64,000 bases of DNA from BAIKAL-G1 sp943369525 (GCA_943369525.1 CALRNL020000005.1:62001-126000), one strand, 5' to 3'. Positions 46,999 to 55,892 are shown, numbered from the stretch's first letter. The notes: generated by a model not told the origin, from the sequence alone. Made by a program: numbers and translations.

Positions 46999-47493
46999 TC
47001 AACCCTTGGCGGCCGCCGGGATCACCTCGGCATAGGAGCCAAAGCCGCTGGCCACCTTGATATAGGCCTTGCGCAGGCCATCACCATCCTGGAGACGGGC
47101 GGCCTCATCGAGGTCGGCCAGGGCGGTTTTGAGCTGGGTGGCGCGCTGGTTGGCTTGGGCCTGGTCGGCCGGCAGCAGCAGTTTGTTGATGTAGAGCATT
47201 TCGCGGCCCACTTCCTGCATGGGGCCGTGGATCAGGTTGCGGGTGAAGACCCAGTTGCGGGCATTGACCAGGGTGGCGAGCTCGGGCAGCCGCTCCTTGG
47301 CCGCGAAGAAGCCATCGGCCTGGCGCTCGATCGCCGCCAGGGCATCGGGGCTGAGCACGGCCGCCTTGGCCGAACCGCCGCCATCGCAGGCCACCAGGCC
47401 GATGCTGAGCACGGCCACCAGGGCCAGCAGGGCCAGGTGCTTCAGGCCAGCCGTGACCCTGGAGAACAGGGCAGACAGGGTCTGGGCAAGCAT
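46999..47493 (-). CDS. psbQ: Photosystem II lipoprotein PsbQ (CyanoQ)
   Basis: Lumenal lipoprotein of photosystem II. A hydrophobic signal ends in a lipobox (SIGLVAC-D), so the mature protein begins with a lipid-modified Cys. The mature part is a four-helix bundle (LSPDALAAIERQADGFFAAK, ELATLVNARNWVFTRNLIHG, EVGREMLYINKLLLPADQAQ). ATG 47493 gives 164 residues, the expected length; the longer frame upstream is not coding. It is a good marker that the host is a cyanobacterium. Confidence 0.9.
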   Translation of the reverse strand: MLAQTLSALFSRVTAGLKHLALLALVAVLSIGLVACDGGGSAKAAVLSPDALAAIERQADGFFAAKERLPELATLVNARNWVFTRNLIHGPMQEVGREMLYINKLLLPADQAQANQRATQLKTALADLDEAARLQDGDGLRKAYIKVASGFGSYAEVIPAAAKG

Positions 47494-47651
47494 GGAAAAC
47501 AAATCATGTGGCTGGACTTTACCCAGGGTTGTCGCCGGCTCCGGCCGCCCGGTGATGGTCTGCAACCGATCGCCGAATCGGAACCGCCGGGCCCGGGCCA
47601 GGGGCGACACCGGTGGGCACAATGCCCCTAGTCCCTGGAAAGGCCGGACTG

Positions 47652-48539
47652 GTGACAAGCGCTGGCAACCCGGGTGTGACCGCGATCCTGCAGATGATCT
47701 GCCCGGACCGGCCCGGCCTGGTGCGGGAGCTGTCCGGCTGGGTGGCGGCCAATGGCGGCAACATCGTGCACGCCGACCACCACAGCGACCAGGGCGCTGG
47801 CCTGTTCCTGAGCCGGATCGAATGGCAACTGGCCGGCTTCGGCCTGCCGCGCGAGGCAATCGGCCCCACGGCCCAGGCCCTGGCGGAGCGCCTGGATGGC
47901 CAATTCCAGGTGACCTTTTCCGATGACCGGCCGGCGGTGGCCCTGTTCGTGAGCAAGCAGGACCACGGCCTGCTGGACCTGCTCTGGCGCACCCGCACTG
48001 GCGAGCTGCCAATGCGGGTGCCGCTGGTGATCAGCAACCACCCCAACCTGGGCCCGGTGGCCGAGGAATTCGGCGCCCGGTTCGAGTGGGTGCCGATTGA
48101 TGGCTCCAACCGGGAGGCCGCCGAAGCCCGCCACCTGGAGCTGCTGGCCGAGCACGGCATTGAGTTGGTGGTGCTCGCCAAATACATGCAGGTGCTAACG
48201 CCCAGCTTCCTGGCGGCCTTCGATCCCCCCGATGCCTTCCACCGGGTGATCAACATCCACCACTCCTTCCTGCCCGCCTTCCAGGGGGCCCAGCCCTACC
48301 ACCGGGCATGGGAACGGGGCGTGAAACTGATCGGCGCCACGGCCCACTACGTGACCGAGGAGCTCGATGGCGGGCCGATCATTGCCCAATCCACCGTGCC
48401 GGTGGGCCACCGCGATGAGGTGGGGGATCTGATCCGCAAGGGCCGCGACACCGAGCGCCTGGCCCTGGCCCGGGCCGTGCGCCTGCACCTCAAACGCCAG
48501 GTGATCGTGTATCGGGGCCGCACGGCGGTGTTCGATTGA
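47652..48539 (+). CDS. purU: Formyltetrahydrofolate deformylase
   Basis: Releases formate from 10-formyl-THF, feeding formate-dependent purT, which is also in this window. An N-terminal ACT domain (AILQMICPDRPGLVRELSGW) is followed by a formyltransferase-like domain with VVLAKYMQVLTPSFL, the catalytic INIHHSFLPAFQGAQPY and ATAHYVTEELDGGPII. GGAAAGG nine bases ahead supports the GTG at 47652; earlier starts at 47613 (GTG) and 47622 (ATG) remain possible. Confidence 0.93.
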   Translation: MTSAGNPGVTAILQMICPDRPGLVRELSGWVAANGGNIVHADHHSDQGAGLFLSRIEWQLAGFGLPREAIGPTAQALAERLDGQFQVTFSDDRPAVALFVSKQDHGLLDLLWRTRTGELPMRVPLVISNHPNLGPVAEEFGARFEWVPIDGSNREAAEARHLELLAEHGIELVVLAKYMQVLTPSFLAAFDPPDAFHRVINIHHSFLPAFQGAQPYHRAWERGVKLIGATAHYVTEELDGGPIIAQSTVPVGHRDEVGDLIRKGRDTERLALARAVRLHLKRQVIVYRGRTAVFD

Positions 48540-48543
48540 ACTG

Positions 48544-49890
48544 ATGGCTGTCCTGTCCCTGCCTGGCCGCCTGGCGGCCTTCGGCCATCAGCTCGAGCGC
48601 CACCTGCAGACGGAACGCCCCGAGGGGGCGGACCCTGGGGGCTGGCGCTGGTTCCAGCTGGGGCTAGTCCTGCTGCCCGCCAGTGCCTTCCTGGGGGCCG
48701 TGTTGCTCTTTGCCTCCCTGGTGCAGGGCAGCCGCCGGCGGCAGCCCTGGTGGGGCGATGGCTGCAACCGCTGGTTGCTGGCAATTGCGGTGTTGATGCT
48801 GGTGGGCTGCTTCCGGGCCCATAGCGGCTGGCTGGCCTGGGTGGGCCTGGGCAACTGGCTGCCCTTTTTCTGGGGCTTCTGGGGTTTTCAGGTGTATGTG
48901 GCCACGCCCCAGGCCCGGCGCCGGGCCGGTCTTTGGTTTCTGGCCGGCACGGTGCCGGTGATCGTCACGGGTCTGGGCCAGCTGTATCTGGGTTGGGCCG
49001 GCCCCTGGCAACTGCTGGGGGGCCTGATCCCCTGGTGGATCAAAGCTGGGGGCAATCCCCCCGGCCGGCTCTCGGGCCTGTTCGACTACGCCAACATCAC
49101 CGGATCCTGGCTGGCCCTGGTCTGGCCCTTCAGCCTGGCGGCCCTGCTGCAACGCTCCCTGCCCTGGCAACGGCGGGCCCTGGCCCTGGTGCTGGCCGCC
49201 GGCCTGGTGGCCAGCCTCTATCTCACCGATTCGCGCAATGCCTGGGGGGCGTTGGTGCTGGCCCTGCCGATCGTGGTGGGTCCAGCCAGCTGGCTGTGGC
49301 TGCTGCCCCTGCTGCTGCTGGCGATCGGGGCCGTGGCCCTGGCCAGCCTGCCGCTGGTGCCCGCCGGGATCCAGCACTGGGCCCGGGTGCTGGTGCCCGA
49401 CCCGATCTGGGTGCGGCTGAGCGATCTCCACTTCGCCGGCCACCGGCCCCTGGCGATCACCCGCCTGGGCCAATGGGCCGTGGCCGTGGGCCTGATTGGC
49501 GAGCGGCCCTGGCTGGGCTGGGGGGCGGCGGCCTTCAGCCTGATCTACCCCCAGCGCACGGGCCACTGGCATGGCCACACCCACAACCTGCCGATCGACC
49601 TGGCGATCAGCTTCGGCCTGCCGGTGGCGGCGATGGTGATCGGCCTGGTGGCCTGGCTGCTGCTGCGGGCCCTGCGCCTGGGCATGCTGCAGGCGGCCGT
49701 GTTTGAGCGGGCCTGGGGGGCGGCGGCCCTGGTGCTGGTGGCCCTGCATGCCACCGACATGCCTCTCTACGACAGCCGCATCAACATCGCCGGCTGGATC
49801 CTGCTGGCGGGCCTGCGCTGCGTGGGCAAGGGGGCCGGCCAAGGGCCGGCGACAAGCGCCAGCGCCGCCCTAAGCCAGGGCGCCCCTTGA
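48544..49890 (+). CDS. O-antigen ligase/polymerase-like membrane protein
   Basis: A 448-residue protein with about ten membrane helices. The Wzy/WaaL-type family region is visible: GNPPGRLSGLFDYANITGSW, YLTDSRNAWGALVLALPIVV, GERPWLGWGAAAFSLIYP and HGHTHNLPIDLAISFGLPVA. The conserved Arg, Gly-W-G and His-Asn are present. It could polymerise or ligate a surface glycan; related cyanobacterial proteins (IctB group) are described around inorganic carbon, so the role is open. ATG 48544 is 4 bases after the purU stop. Confidence 0.82.
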   Translation: MAVLSLPGRLAAFGHQLERHLQTERPEGADPGGWRWFQLGLVLLPASAFLGAVLLFASLVQGSRRRQPWWGDGCNRWLLAIAVLMLVGCFRAHSGWLAWVGLGNWLPFFWGFWGFQVYVATPQARRRAGLWFLAGTVPVIVTGLGQLYLGWAGPWQLLGGLIPWWIKAGGNPPGRLSGLFDYANITGSWLALVWPFSLAALLQRSLPWQRRALALVLAAGLVASLYLTDSRNAWGALVLALPIVVGPASWLWLLPLLLLAIGAVALASLPLVPAGIQHWARVLVPDPIWVRLSDLHFAGHRPLAITRLGQWAVAVGLIGERPWLGWGAAAFSLIYPQRTGHWHGHTHNLPIDLAISFGLPVAAMVIGLVAWLLLRALRLGMLQAAVFERAWGAAALVLVALHATDMPLYDSRINIAGWILLAGLRCVGKGAGQGPATSASAALSQGAP

Positions 49891-49953
49891 GGGGCTGGGC
49901 CCCAACGGCCTGAATCCAATGCAGCCGCCAAGCCTGAAACGGCCACCGCTGGC

Positions 49954-51717
49954 CTACCCCCCCAGGGCCTGCTGGCGGTGGCCCGCCAAGGTGGCCTTGG
50001 GCAAGGGGCCATCCAAATGCTCCCAGGGCAGCACCCGCTCGCCCGACCACTCGCCATGGACCACCTCCTGCCAGGGGGGCGGCACGGGCAAGGGGGTGAC
50101 CCCGGCGGGGGTGCCGCCGCTGGCGCCTTCCACCACGGCCCGGTAGGCCTTTTTCCAGCCACCCAAGGTGCCATGGTCGCCGCGGGCGGCGGCGACCACC
50201 GGGGCCAGGCGCCGGTCGCTGCGGGAGAGCAGGGCCTGGATCACGCTCCAGCCGTAGCTCTCCGGCCGCAGCTCGATGCCCTTGGGCTGGAGCCGTTTGG
50301 CGAGCAGCTTCAGCCGTTTTTCGGCCTCGGGGCGCACGCCCTGCCACTGGAAGGGGGTGTGGGCCTTGGGCACAAAGGTGCTCACCCCCAGGAACAGGCG
50401 CAGCCCCGGGGTGGCTTTCTTGAGGGCCAGCATCAACTCGGCCGTGGCTTCGATATCGGCCTCCTCTTCCGAGGGCAGGCCGGCCATGCCATAGAGCTTC
50501 AGGCCACTCAGGCCGCCTTCCTTGGCATAACGGGCCGCCGCAAAGATCTCCTCGGTGGCAAGCTTTTTATTCACCACCTCACGCATGCGCTCGCTGCCGC
50601 TTTCGATCGCGATCGTGAGCGACTTGCTGCCGCGCTTGGCCAGGATCTGGCCCAGCTGGGGGGTGACGGTGGCGGCCCGCACCGAGCTGACGCTGACGCG
50701 GGTGCCATCGAAGCGGTCCTGGTCGAGCCAGCTGAGCAGGTCGGCGAATTGGGGGTGCTGGGTGACGGAGGCGCCAAGCAGGCCGAGCCGCTGGGTGGCG
50801 GCCAGGCCCTTCTCCACCGCCGGAATCAGCCCGTCCTCCAGGGACGAGGTGCGAAAGGGCAGGGTGAGGTAGCTGGCCAGGCAGAAGCGGCAGAGCTCGG
50901 GGCAGCTGCGCACCACCTCCACCATGTGGATCGAAGGCCAGGCCGCCTCCGGCGTGATCACGGTGGAATGGCTGAGGGTGTTGCCGCGCCAGGTTTGCTT
51001 GGCCACCGAGGCGGGGATGCCCGCCTCAATCGGCTCGATCGCCAGCAGCTCGCCCTCGCTGCCGTAGCGGGGCGCATAGAGCGAGGGCACATAGACCCCC
51101 GGCACCTGGGCCAACGCCCGCAGGCGCTGCTGGCGCGGGGCGTCCCGGTGGGCGGCGATGGCGTCGATAAAGGCCGGCAACAGCAACTCGCCATCGCCGA
51201 GCAGGAGCACATCAAAAAAGGGCGCCAAAGGCTCGGGATTGGCCGTGAGCACGGGCCCGCCGCCAAACACGATCGGATCGGCCTCGGCCCGCTGCTCCGC
51301 CCAGATCGGGATGCGCTGCTGCTCCAGCAGATCAAGCAACACCGGCCCATCCAGCTCCCAGCTCAGGGAGAGGCCAAACAGATCCAGGCCCGAACCGCCG
51401 CCGCCCAGCTGGCGATCGCCACGGCGATCCCCCTGGCGATGGGGCGGGTCCGCCTGGTCGGTGAACAGGCGCCGCACGTCCACATCGGCCCGCTGGGCCA
51501 GGGTCGCCCACACCACCTGGTAGCCCAGGCTGGTGATCCCCACCGAATAGGTGCTGGGAAAGGCCAGCACCGTGCGCAGGGCTCCTGCCACCGGCTGGGC
51601 TGGATCAAACAGGAGGGTTTCCTGGTTCAGGGGTGGGATGGCTCTGCCGGGACAATTCAGTCTGAAGGCTGAGGGGCCGGGGAACCCTGATGGGCGGCAC
51701 AACACCGCAGACGCCAT
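49954..51717 (-). CDS. B12-binding-domain radical SAM protein
   Basis: A 587-residue radical SAM enzyme. An N-terminal cobalamin-binding-like domain (TYSVGITSLGYQVVWATLAQ; FGGGPVLTANPEPLAPFFDV; LLLGDGELLLPAF) precedes the radical SAM core. Its 4Fe-4S cysteines are in VRSCPELCRFCLASY (C-x3-C-x2-C), with IAIESGSERMREVVNKK and LKLYGMAGLPSEEEADIE typical of the family. The reaction is unknown. The start is uncertain: ATG 51717 shares the palindrome CCATGG with the ATG of the divergent intI gene, and a GTG at 51729 is also possible. Conserved sequence really begins near ETLLFDPAQPV, so the true start may be later. Confidence 0.82.
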   Translation of the reverse strand: MASAVLCRPSGFPGPSAFRLNCPGRAIPPLNQETLLFDPAQPVAGALRTVLAFPSTYSVGITSLGYQVVWATLAQRADVDVRRLFTDQADPPHRQGDRRGDRQLGGGGSGLDLFGLSLSWELDGPVLLDLLEQQRIPIWAEQRAEADPIVFGGGPVLTANPEPLAPFFDVLLLGDGELLLPAFIDAIAAHRDAPRQQRLRALAQVPGVYVPSLYAPRYGSEGELLAIEPIEAGIPASVAKQTWRGNTLSHSTVITPEAAWPSIHMVEVVRSCPELCRFCLASYLTLPFRTSSLEDGLIPAVEKGLAATQRLGLLGASVTQHPQFADLLSWLDQDRFDGTRVSVSSVRAATVTPQLGQILAKRGSKSLTIAIESGSERMREVVNKKLATEEIFAAARYAKEGGLSGLKLYGMAGLPSEEEADIEATAELMLALKKATPGLRLFLGVSTFVPKAHTPFQWQGVRPEAEKRLKLLAKRLQPKGIELRPESYGWSVIQALLSRSDRRLAPVVAAARGDHGTLGGWKKAYRAVVEGASGGTPAGVTPLPVPPPWQEVVHGEWSGERVLPWEHLDGPLPKATLAGHRQQALGG

Positions 51718-52711
51718 GGCCAATGACACCCGCGCACCAGGCCTGATCCAGCGCTACCGGGAGGAGCTGCAGGTGCGCCACTATGCCCGCCGCACGGTGG
51801 ACACCTACGTGCAATGGCTGCGGCGGTTTCTGCGCTTTCACCAACTGCGCCATCCGCGGGAGATGGGCAGCGCGGAGGTGAATGCCTTTCTCACCCATCT
51901 GGCGGTGCAGGGTCAGGTGAGTGCCTCTACCCAGAACCAGGCCCTGGCGGCGCTGCTGTTTCTGTATCGGGTGCTGCTGGAGCGGGATCTGGATCTGGAG
52001 GGGGTGGTGCGAGCCAGGCAGAAGCGACGGCTGCCCGTGGTCTTGACCCCGGGGGAGGTGCGGGCGGTGCTGGAACGGATGGACGGCGTGGAAGCGTTGG
52101 TGAGCGAAGTGTTGTACGGCAGTGGGCTGCGATGGATGGAAGCGCTGCGGCTGCGGGTAAAGGATCTGGATTTCGAGCGCCAAGAACTGACTGTGCGCGA
52201 CGGAAAAGGCAGCAAGGATCGGCGGACGATGCTTCCTTTGGGGGTAGGAGAGCGGTTGCGAGTGCAGCTACGGAAGGTGCGATTCCTACACGAGAAAGAT
52301 CTTGCTGAGGGGTACGGAAGTATGCAACGACCCGGAGCGCTCCGCCGTAAGTACCGGAATGCCGACAAGCAGTTGATCTGGCAGTGGGTGTTTCCTCAGC
52401 ACCAGCGCTGGCGCAATGACGAAACAGGAGAGCAGGGTCGGCATCATCTCGATCCAAGCCTGGTGCAAAAGGCGATTCGTCGCGCCGTAATCGAGGCAAA
52501 GATCAGTAAGGCCGCCACCTCTCACAGCTTCCGTCATTCTTTTGCCACCCACTTACTCGAACGTGGCCATGACATCCGCACGATTCAGGACCTGCTCGGC
52601 CACAACGACATCCGAACCACCATGATCTACACCCATGTGCTGAACCGTGGCCCATTCGGCATCAGCAGCCCTGCCGACACTTTGCAATCCAGAACACACT
52701 GTCTAGGTTGA
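51716..52711 (+). CDS. intI: Integron integrase (tyrosine recombinase IntI)
   Basis: Recombines attI and attC sites to insert or excise cassettes. It is 331 residues long: an N-terminal SAM-like domain (RHYARRTVDTYVQWLRRFLR) and a catalytic domain with Arg139 (YGSGLRWMEALRLRVKDLDF), His270 and Arg273 (HSFRHSFATHLL), His296 (LLGHNDI) and nucleophile Tyr305 (TMIYTHVLNRG). The IntI-specific extra segment between the two halves is clear (EKDLAEGYGSMQRPGALRRK, WVFPQHQRWRND, RHHLDPSLVQKAIRRAV) and separates it from XerC/D. It is transcribed towards the cassettes, opposite to the usual arrangement. Its GC-rich 5' half overlaps the neighbour's start region, leaving no room for an attI on that side. 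Confidence 0.95.
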   Translation: MANDTRAPGLIQRYREELQVRHYARRTVDTYVQWLRRFLRFHQLRHPREMGSAEVNAFLTHLAVQGQVSASTQNQALAALLFLYRVLLERDLDLEGVVRARQKRRLPVVLTPGEVRAVLERMDGVEALVSEVLYGSGLRWMEALRLRVKDLDFERQELTVRDGKGSKDRRTMLPLGVGERLRVQLRKVRFLHEKDLAEGYGSMQRPGALRRKYRNADKQLIWQWVFPQHQRWRNDETGEQGRHHLDPSLVQKAIRRAVIEAKISKAATSHSFRHSFATHLLERGHDIRTIQDLLGHNDIRTTMIYTHVLNRGPFGISSPADTLQSRTHCLG

Positions 52712-53035
52712 TCCGCCAAAGATATGTCGATTTGAGGGTGCAAATGTCGGATACGCTGAGAAAACAACCATGGTCGGCACCTTTACCCGCAGCCCTGCGG
52801 CTTAGGCGACAGCCGAAGGGCCTGGAGGCAACTTGGGCGGAGCCACTAAATCGGAACCTGAAGGATCGCAGATGGGCAATAATGCCTGTTTGATAGAGAC
52901 ATTTCGTAAGCCTTGAAGATCGGTCAAGGCGAAAACTGTCTGGCTCGCTTGGCAAAGAGGGCCAATCATGTAAAAATTCATTATTTCTCGCCTCACCGGC
53001 TCCCAGCACTTTTGTAAAGCTATGCACACATCTTA

Positions 53036-53180
53036 GGCGGATCCGCCTATAATTAACACGCATTGGTCCCTGAAGCGTGAGATCCATTGTGGCGCAATAC
53101 TTCTGCCGCCTAGCTGCCGGGCGACTGCTGCGACTTAGGCGGCCAGCCGGGGGCTTCGGTGCGACTTAGGCGGATCCGCC
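53036..53180. repeat. Palindromic repeat family (GGCGGATCCGCC) in the integron leader
   Basis: The 12-bp palindrome GGCGGATCCGCC occurs at 53036-53047 and 53169-53180, each preceded by CTTA. Variants with the same CTTAGGCG start lie at 52800-52807 and 53134-53142. Their clustering just before the cassette array suggests regulatory or recombination-related structure, or a small mobile repeat. Confidence 0.6.
53048..53053 (+). promoter_or_regulatory. Candidate cassette promoter -10 box
   Basis: TATAAT directly follows the palindrome GGCGGATCCGCC, and the flanking AT-rich track continues into AATTAACACG. No good -35 box at 17 bp spacing is seen. If active, it would read into the array as a Pc-type promoter, and the palindrome would sit in the spacer as an operator. 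Confidence 0.3.
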
Positions 53181-53338
53181 CAAATAGTAGTTAGAAGCAC
53201 CAAACAACCCTGGTCACAATCTTGGAATGATTGGCCGACTTCACAGAAGCCACCAAAGCCAAGCGATTGTTGCAGAACGTTACAAATGCCTTCGGCGAAC
53301 GCGGCTCGCGCGATAAAATATCGAAAAAGTAGGTTGAT

Positions 53339-53830
53339 ATGGCTTTTGCTGATATTTGTTCCGAAGAACTTCTCGCCAAGCTTAAGCAAACACCCAAGGA
53401 AGTCACCAAGTGGATAGCCAAAAACAGAGAGAAGCCAAGCCATATGCCTAGCCACATTGAATGGACATGTGAAGCGATTTCAAGCGATGGCGATTCATTT
53501 ATCATTTATATGAGACAGAATATAAGCCTAAATGACGATTTTTCTTGCGGGATTGCATGGAAGTCTCCGGATGGCGAGCAGGTTACGATTGCAAGATATA
53601 ATGGGAGCAGTCATGATCACACAAATAAGTCAGATGGAACTGAGTTTATTCAACAATGTCACATACATCAAACAACCGTCGAGGCAGCTCGAAGTGGTTG
53701 GAGCTTAGAAAACTTTGCCATTCTGGCCGAAACATATACTTGCTTAGATGAGGCGAAATCACGACTTGCAGATGATTACCTCATTAGTGGCCTAGTCCCT
53801 AACGTGAATCAGCTTCCACTATCGCTATGA
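53339..53830 (+). CDS. Cassette 1, gene 1: DUF6978-like putative toxin-antitoxin partner
   Basis: A 163-residue protein: an N-terminal helical part (EELLAKLKQTPKEVTKWIAK) and a beta-rich middle (CGIAWKSPDGEQVTIARYNG; EFIQQCHIHQTTVEAARSGW). The HxxH-like start and GRHNHxN-type strand order resemble DUF6978 proteins that pair with DUF1828 genes. The identification is tentative. Its stop overlaps the next ATG as ATGA, so the two are translated together from one cassette. Lower GC than the host core. Function inferred as toxin-antitoxin or anti-phage from the partner and context only. Confidence 0.5.
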   Translation: MAFADICSEELLAKLKQTPKEVTKWIAKNREKPSHMPSHIEWTCEAISSDGDSFIIYMRQNISLNDDFSCGIAWKSPDGEQVTIARYNGSSHDHTNKSDGTEFIQQCHIHQTTVEAARSGWSLENFAILAETYTCLDEAKSRLADDYLISGLVPNVNQLPLSL

Positions 53831-54645
53831 CATTAGATATACCTATGCTAAAGGAGTCTTTATGCAAAAGCCTGTGCGGCGAGGTTTCGCTGCGCCTCCG
53901 TAAAGATGGGAGAATAACTATATCCACTCCATTCCGCTTCCCGGATGGGGACGCCTTACTGATGATTGCCGAGCCTACTTCTACTGGTGGAGTGAGATTG
54001 TCTGACTTCGGACATACTCTGATGCATCTCAGCTATAGCATGGATGTCGACGATATTATGAAGCCAGGCAATCGAAATGAACTTTTCAGCAAGATTCTAA
54101 TTGATCATGGGATAACATTTAAGAACGGAGCCTTCTACACTGAAGTCGCAATTATAGAGATTGGGAAGGCGGTATTCAGTCTTGGTCAAGCATTGAGTCA
54201 GATATTTGACATCAGCTTTTTATCTCGCGCCAGAGTCTCATCTACATTCTACGAAGATCTTGAAAAAGCAGTATACGAGCTAGCCCCCAAGGCTATTATT
54301 CAGAAAGATTACATTGTTGACAACAAGAACCGCTCCACTGATTATCCTATTGACTATAGAATCGAGTTCCCTGGCATAACAGAACCCATGTTCTTATTTG
54401 GGGTTCCCTCAAATGAAAAGGCAAAGCTGGCAACACTAATAATCCAGCACTGGCAATCAGAAGGGCTTGCTTTTGTATCATTTGTCGTTTACCAAGATCA
54501 GTCTAAGATTAGCAGGCCAGATGTCGCAAGGCTAACAAATGTTGGCGATCAGTCAATCGCGTCACTTGACGCTATTTCTGATATGAAAAGAAAGCTAGAG
54601 CACCTCTATAGGTTAGAAGGCTCGACCCCTCTTGGGTCCGCATAA
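53827..54645 (+). CDS. Cassette 1, gene 2: DUF1828/DUF1829-like protein
   Basis: A 272-residue protein with the DUF1828 pattern near the N-terminus (ITISTPFRFPDGDALLMIAE; GGVRLSDFGHTLMHLSYSMD, then ITFKNGAFYTEV). A C-terminal part of DUF1829 type follows (YPIDYRIEFPGITEPMFLFG). Family members are often near restriction or phage-defence genes, but no biochemical activity is known. It overlaps the upstream gene by four bases. The first attC-like site follows 19 bases after the stop. Confidence 0.65.
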   Translation: MTLDIPMLKESLCKSLCGEVSLRLRKDGRITISTPFRFPDGDALLMIAEPTSTGGVRLSDFGHTLMHLSYSMDVDDIMKPGNRNELFSKILIDHGITFKNGAFYTEVAIIEIGKAVFSLGQALSQIFDISFLSRARVSSTFYEDLEKAVYELAPKAIIQKDYIVDNKNRSTDYPIDYRIEFPGITEPMFLFGVPSNEKAKLATLIIQHWQSEGLAFVSFVVYQDQSKISRPDVARLTNVGDQSIASLDAISDMKRKLEHLYRLEGSTPLGSA

Positions 54646-54663
54646 GACTCTTCCCTCCTAGGC

Positions 54664-54747
54664 TTCTAACATCAAGATGCAGAAGACGGGAGCGTAAGCA
54701 GCCGAAATTGCTGAGGTCTTGTCCCGCTCTTGATCTTGGCGTTGGGC
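54664..54747 (+). other. attC-like site 1
   Basis: Simple sites TTCTAAC (54664-54670) and GTTGGGC (54741-54747). Between them ATCAAGAT and GACGGGAGC on the left pair imperfectly with GCTCTTGATCTTGGC on the right, giving the extrahelical-base hairpin expected of attC. It ends cassette 1. Confidence 0.6.
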
Positions 54748-54872
54748 TCCTATCAGTGACGATCAACAAATTTACCGCTAAGATCCTTTTGATTATTCTG
54801 CGGGGCCAAACTGAGCCTCAAATAACCTGAGTACCACATCATCTCAGCTTACGATGATCACATTCGACCCTG

Positions 54873-55862
54873 ATGAGAGCTAAAGACTCCAATGTAATGT
54901 CATTTTTGGCCTGGGCAACCACAGGCTTGCTTCTTGCATTTGCCCTTTATACAGCGGGTGTACTGTACGCGACAAGGCCAATAACTGAATTCTCGGTCGC
55001 AAAAGCTGCATCCTTCGCGGATAGCTATGGGGCTCTAACTTCGTTATTTGCTGGGCTTGGCTTTATTGGCTTGCTTGCTACGATTTTCCTGCAAAGAGAA
55101 GAGCTAAAGCTGAATAGGCAAGAACTTGAAGAAACTCGCAAAGAGATTGCAGCTCAGAGTAAGACTCTAAAACGACAGCGATTCGAAGGTGTCTTCTATC
55201 GAATGATTGAGTTATACAAGATTAATCTTAAAGAGCTATCCATCAGGAGATTTGGAAAAGAAGCCGAACGACTTGAAGGAATCAATGCCTTGAGCTATCT
55301 CATTGATCGATTTAATAATGAGTGGAACGAGAAAGAGCTTCCCGATTTTCCGGCTGAGTCAAAGATGCAGGTCGCATTTACCCATGCCTTGGTTCGGTGT
55401 GCCCGCTCTGTCTTCGTTCGTCAGGCAAGATATGTGGAGACACTCAATAGTATTCTTGAGCTCATTGAGAAAGAAGCCGAGAGCGATGAGCAAGTCCATA
55501 TACACTGGCAAATCCTTGCATCGCAGTTGACTGCCTATGAAATTACATACTTATTCTATCAAAGCTTGATAACCCCTGATTTCAGCTTGCTTCGTGAAAT
55601 GCTCTCTCGATCACAAGCCTTTAGAAGCAGAGTTGAGATGTTACGAGTGCCTGATTCTCATCGCAAGGCCTGGGAACTCCTTTATCACCTTCAACTTCCA
55701 CCTCGTCGCGCTCAGTACAAGTCACCCATGGATCAGGACCAGATCAAAGGCGCAAAGCGCGAAATGCGTCAAATTAGGAGGCACATTAGAGATGCCAAAA
55801 AGCGCCGCCGTGTTCAAGATGAAACCGTTGAGTCTCACCTAGATACCGATATCCAGGCGTGA
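54873..55862 (+). CDS. Cassette 2: putative phage abortive-infection protein (putAbiC-like)
   Basis: A 329-residue protein with two N-terminal membrane helices (FLAWATTGLLLAFALYTAGV and LFAGLGFIGLLATIFLQ). A charged coiled coil follows (LNRQELEETRKEIAAQSKTL), then FEGVFYRMIELYKINLKEL and the late motif LTAYEITYLFYQSL. This is the architecture of the putative phage abortive infection family, whose members are thought to kill or arrest infected cells. The C-terminus is very basic. The ATG at 54873 lies 132 bases after attC 1; an ATG eight codons later (54897) is also possible. It carries its own attC downstream, so it is a mobile defence cassette. Confidence 0.78.
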   Translation: MRAKDSNVMSFLAWATTGLLLAFALYTAGVLYATRPITEFSVAKAASFADSYGALTSLFAGLGFIGLLATIFLQREELKLNRQELEETRKEIAAQSKTLKRQRFEGVFYRMIELYKINLKELSIRRFGKEAERLEGINALSYLIDRFNNEWNEKELPDFPAESKMQVAFTHALVRCARSVFVRQARYVETLNSILELIEKEAESDEQVHIHWQILASQLTAYEITYLFYQSLITPDFSLLREMLSRSQAFRSRVEMLRVPDSHRKAWELLYHLQLPPRRAQYKSPMDQDQIKGAKREMRQIRRHIRDAKKRRRVQDETVESHLDTDIQA

Positions 55863-55892
55863 GGGCTTGTTATGCCACGATTTTCTAGGCAC

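Larger units (their letters stand above)
52712..53338. other. Leader region between intI and first cassette gene, putative attI
   Basis: A 627-base non-coding region with several GC-rich palindromic repeats. GTT-type core sequences occur at 53190-53196 (GTTAGAA) and 53279-53285 (GTTACAA, in CGTT context as in the attC sites). The second is 60 bases before the first gene, like the spacing in the other cassettes, so attI probably lies in this region. No single site can be proven by eye. Confidence 0.45.
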
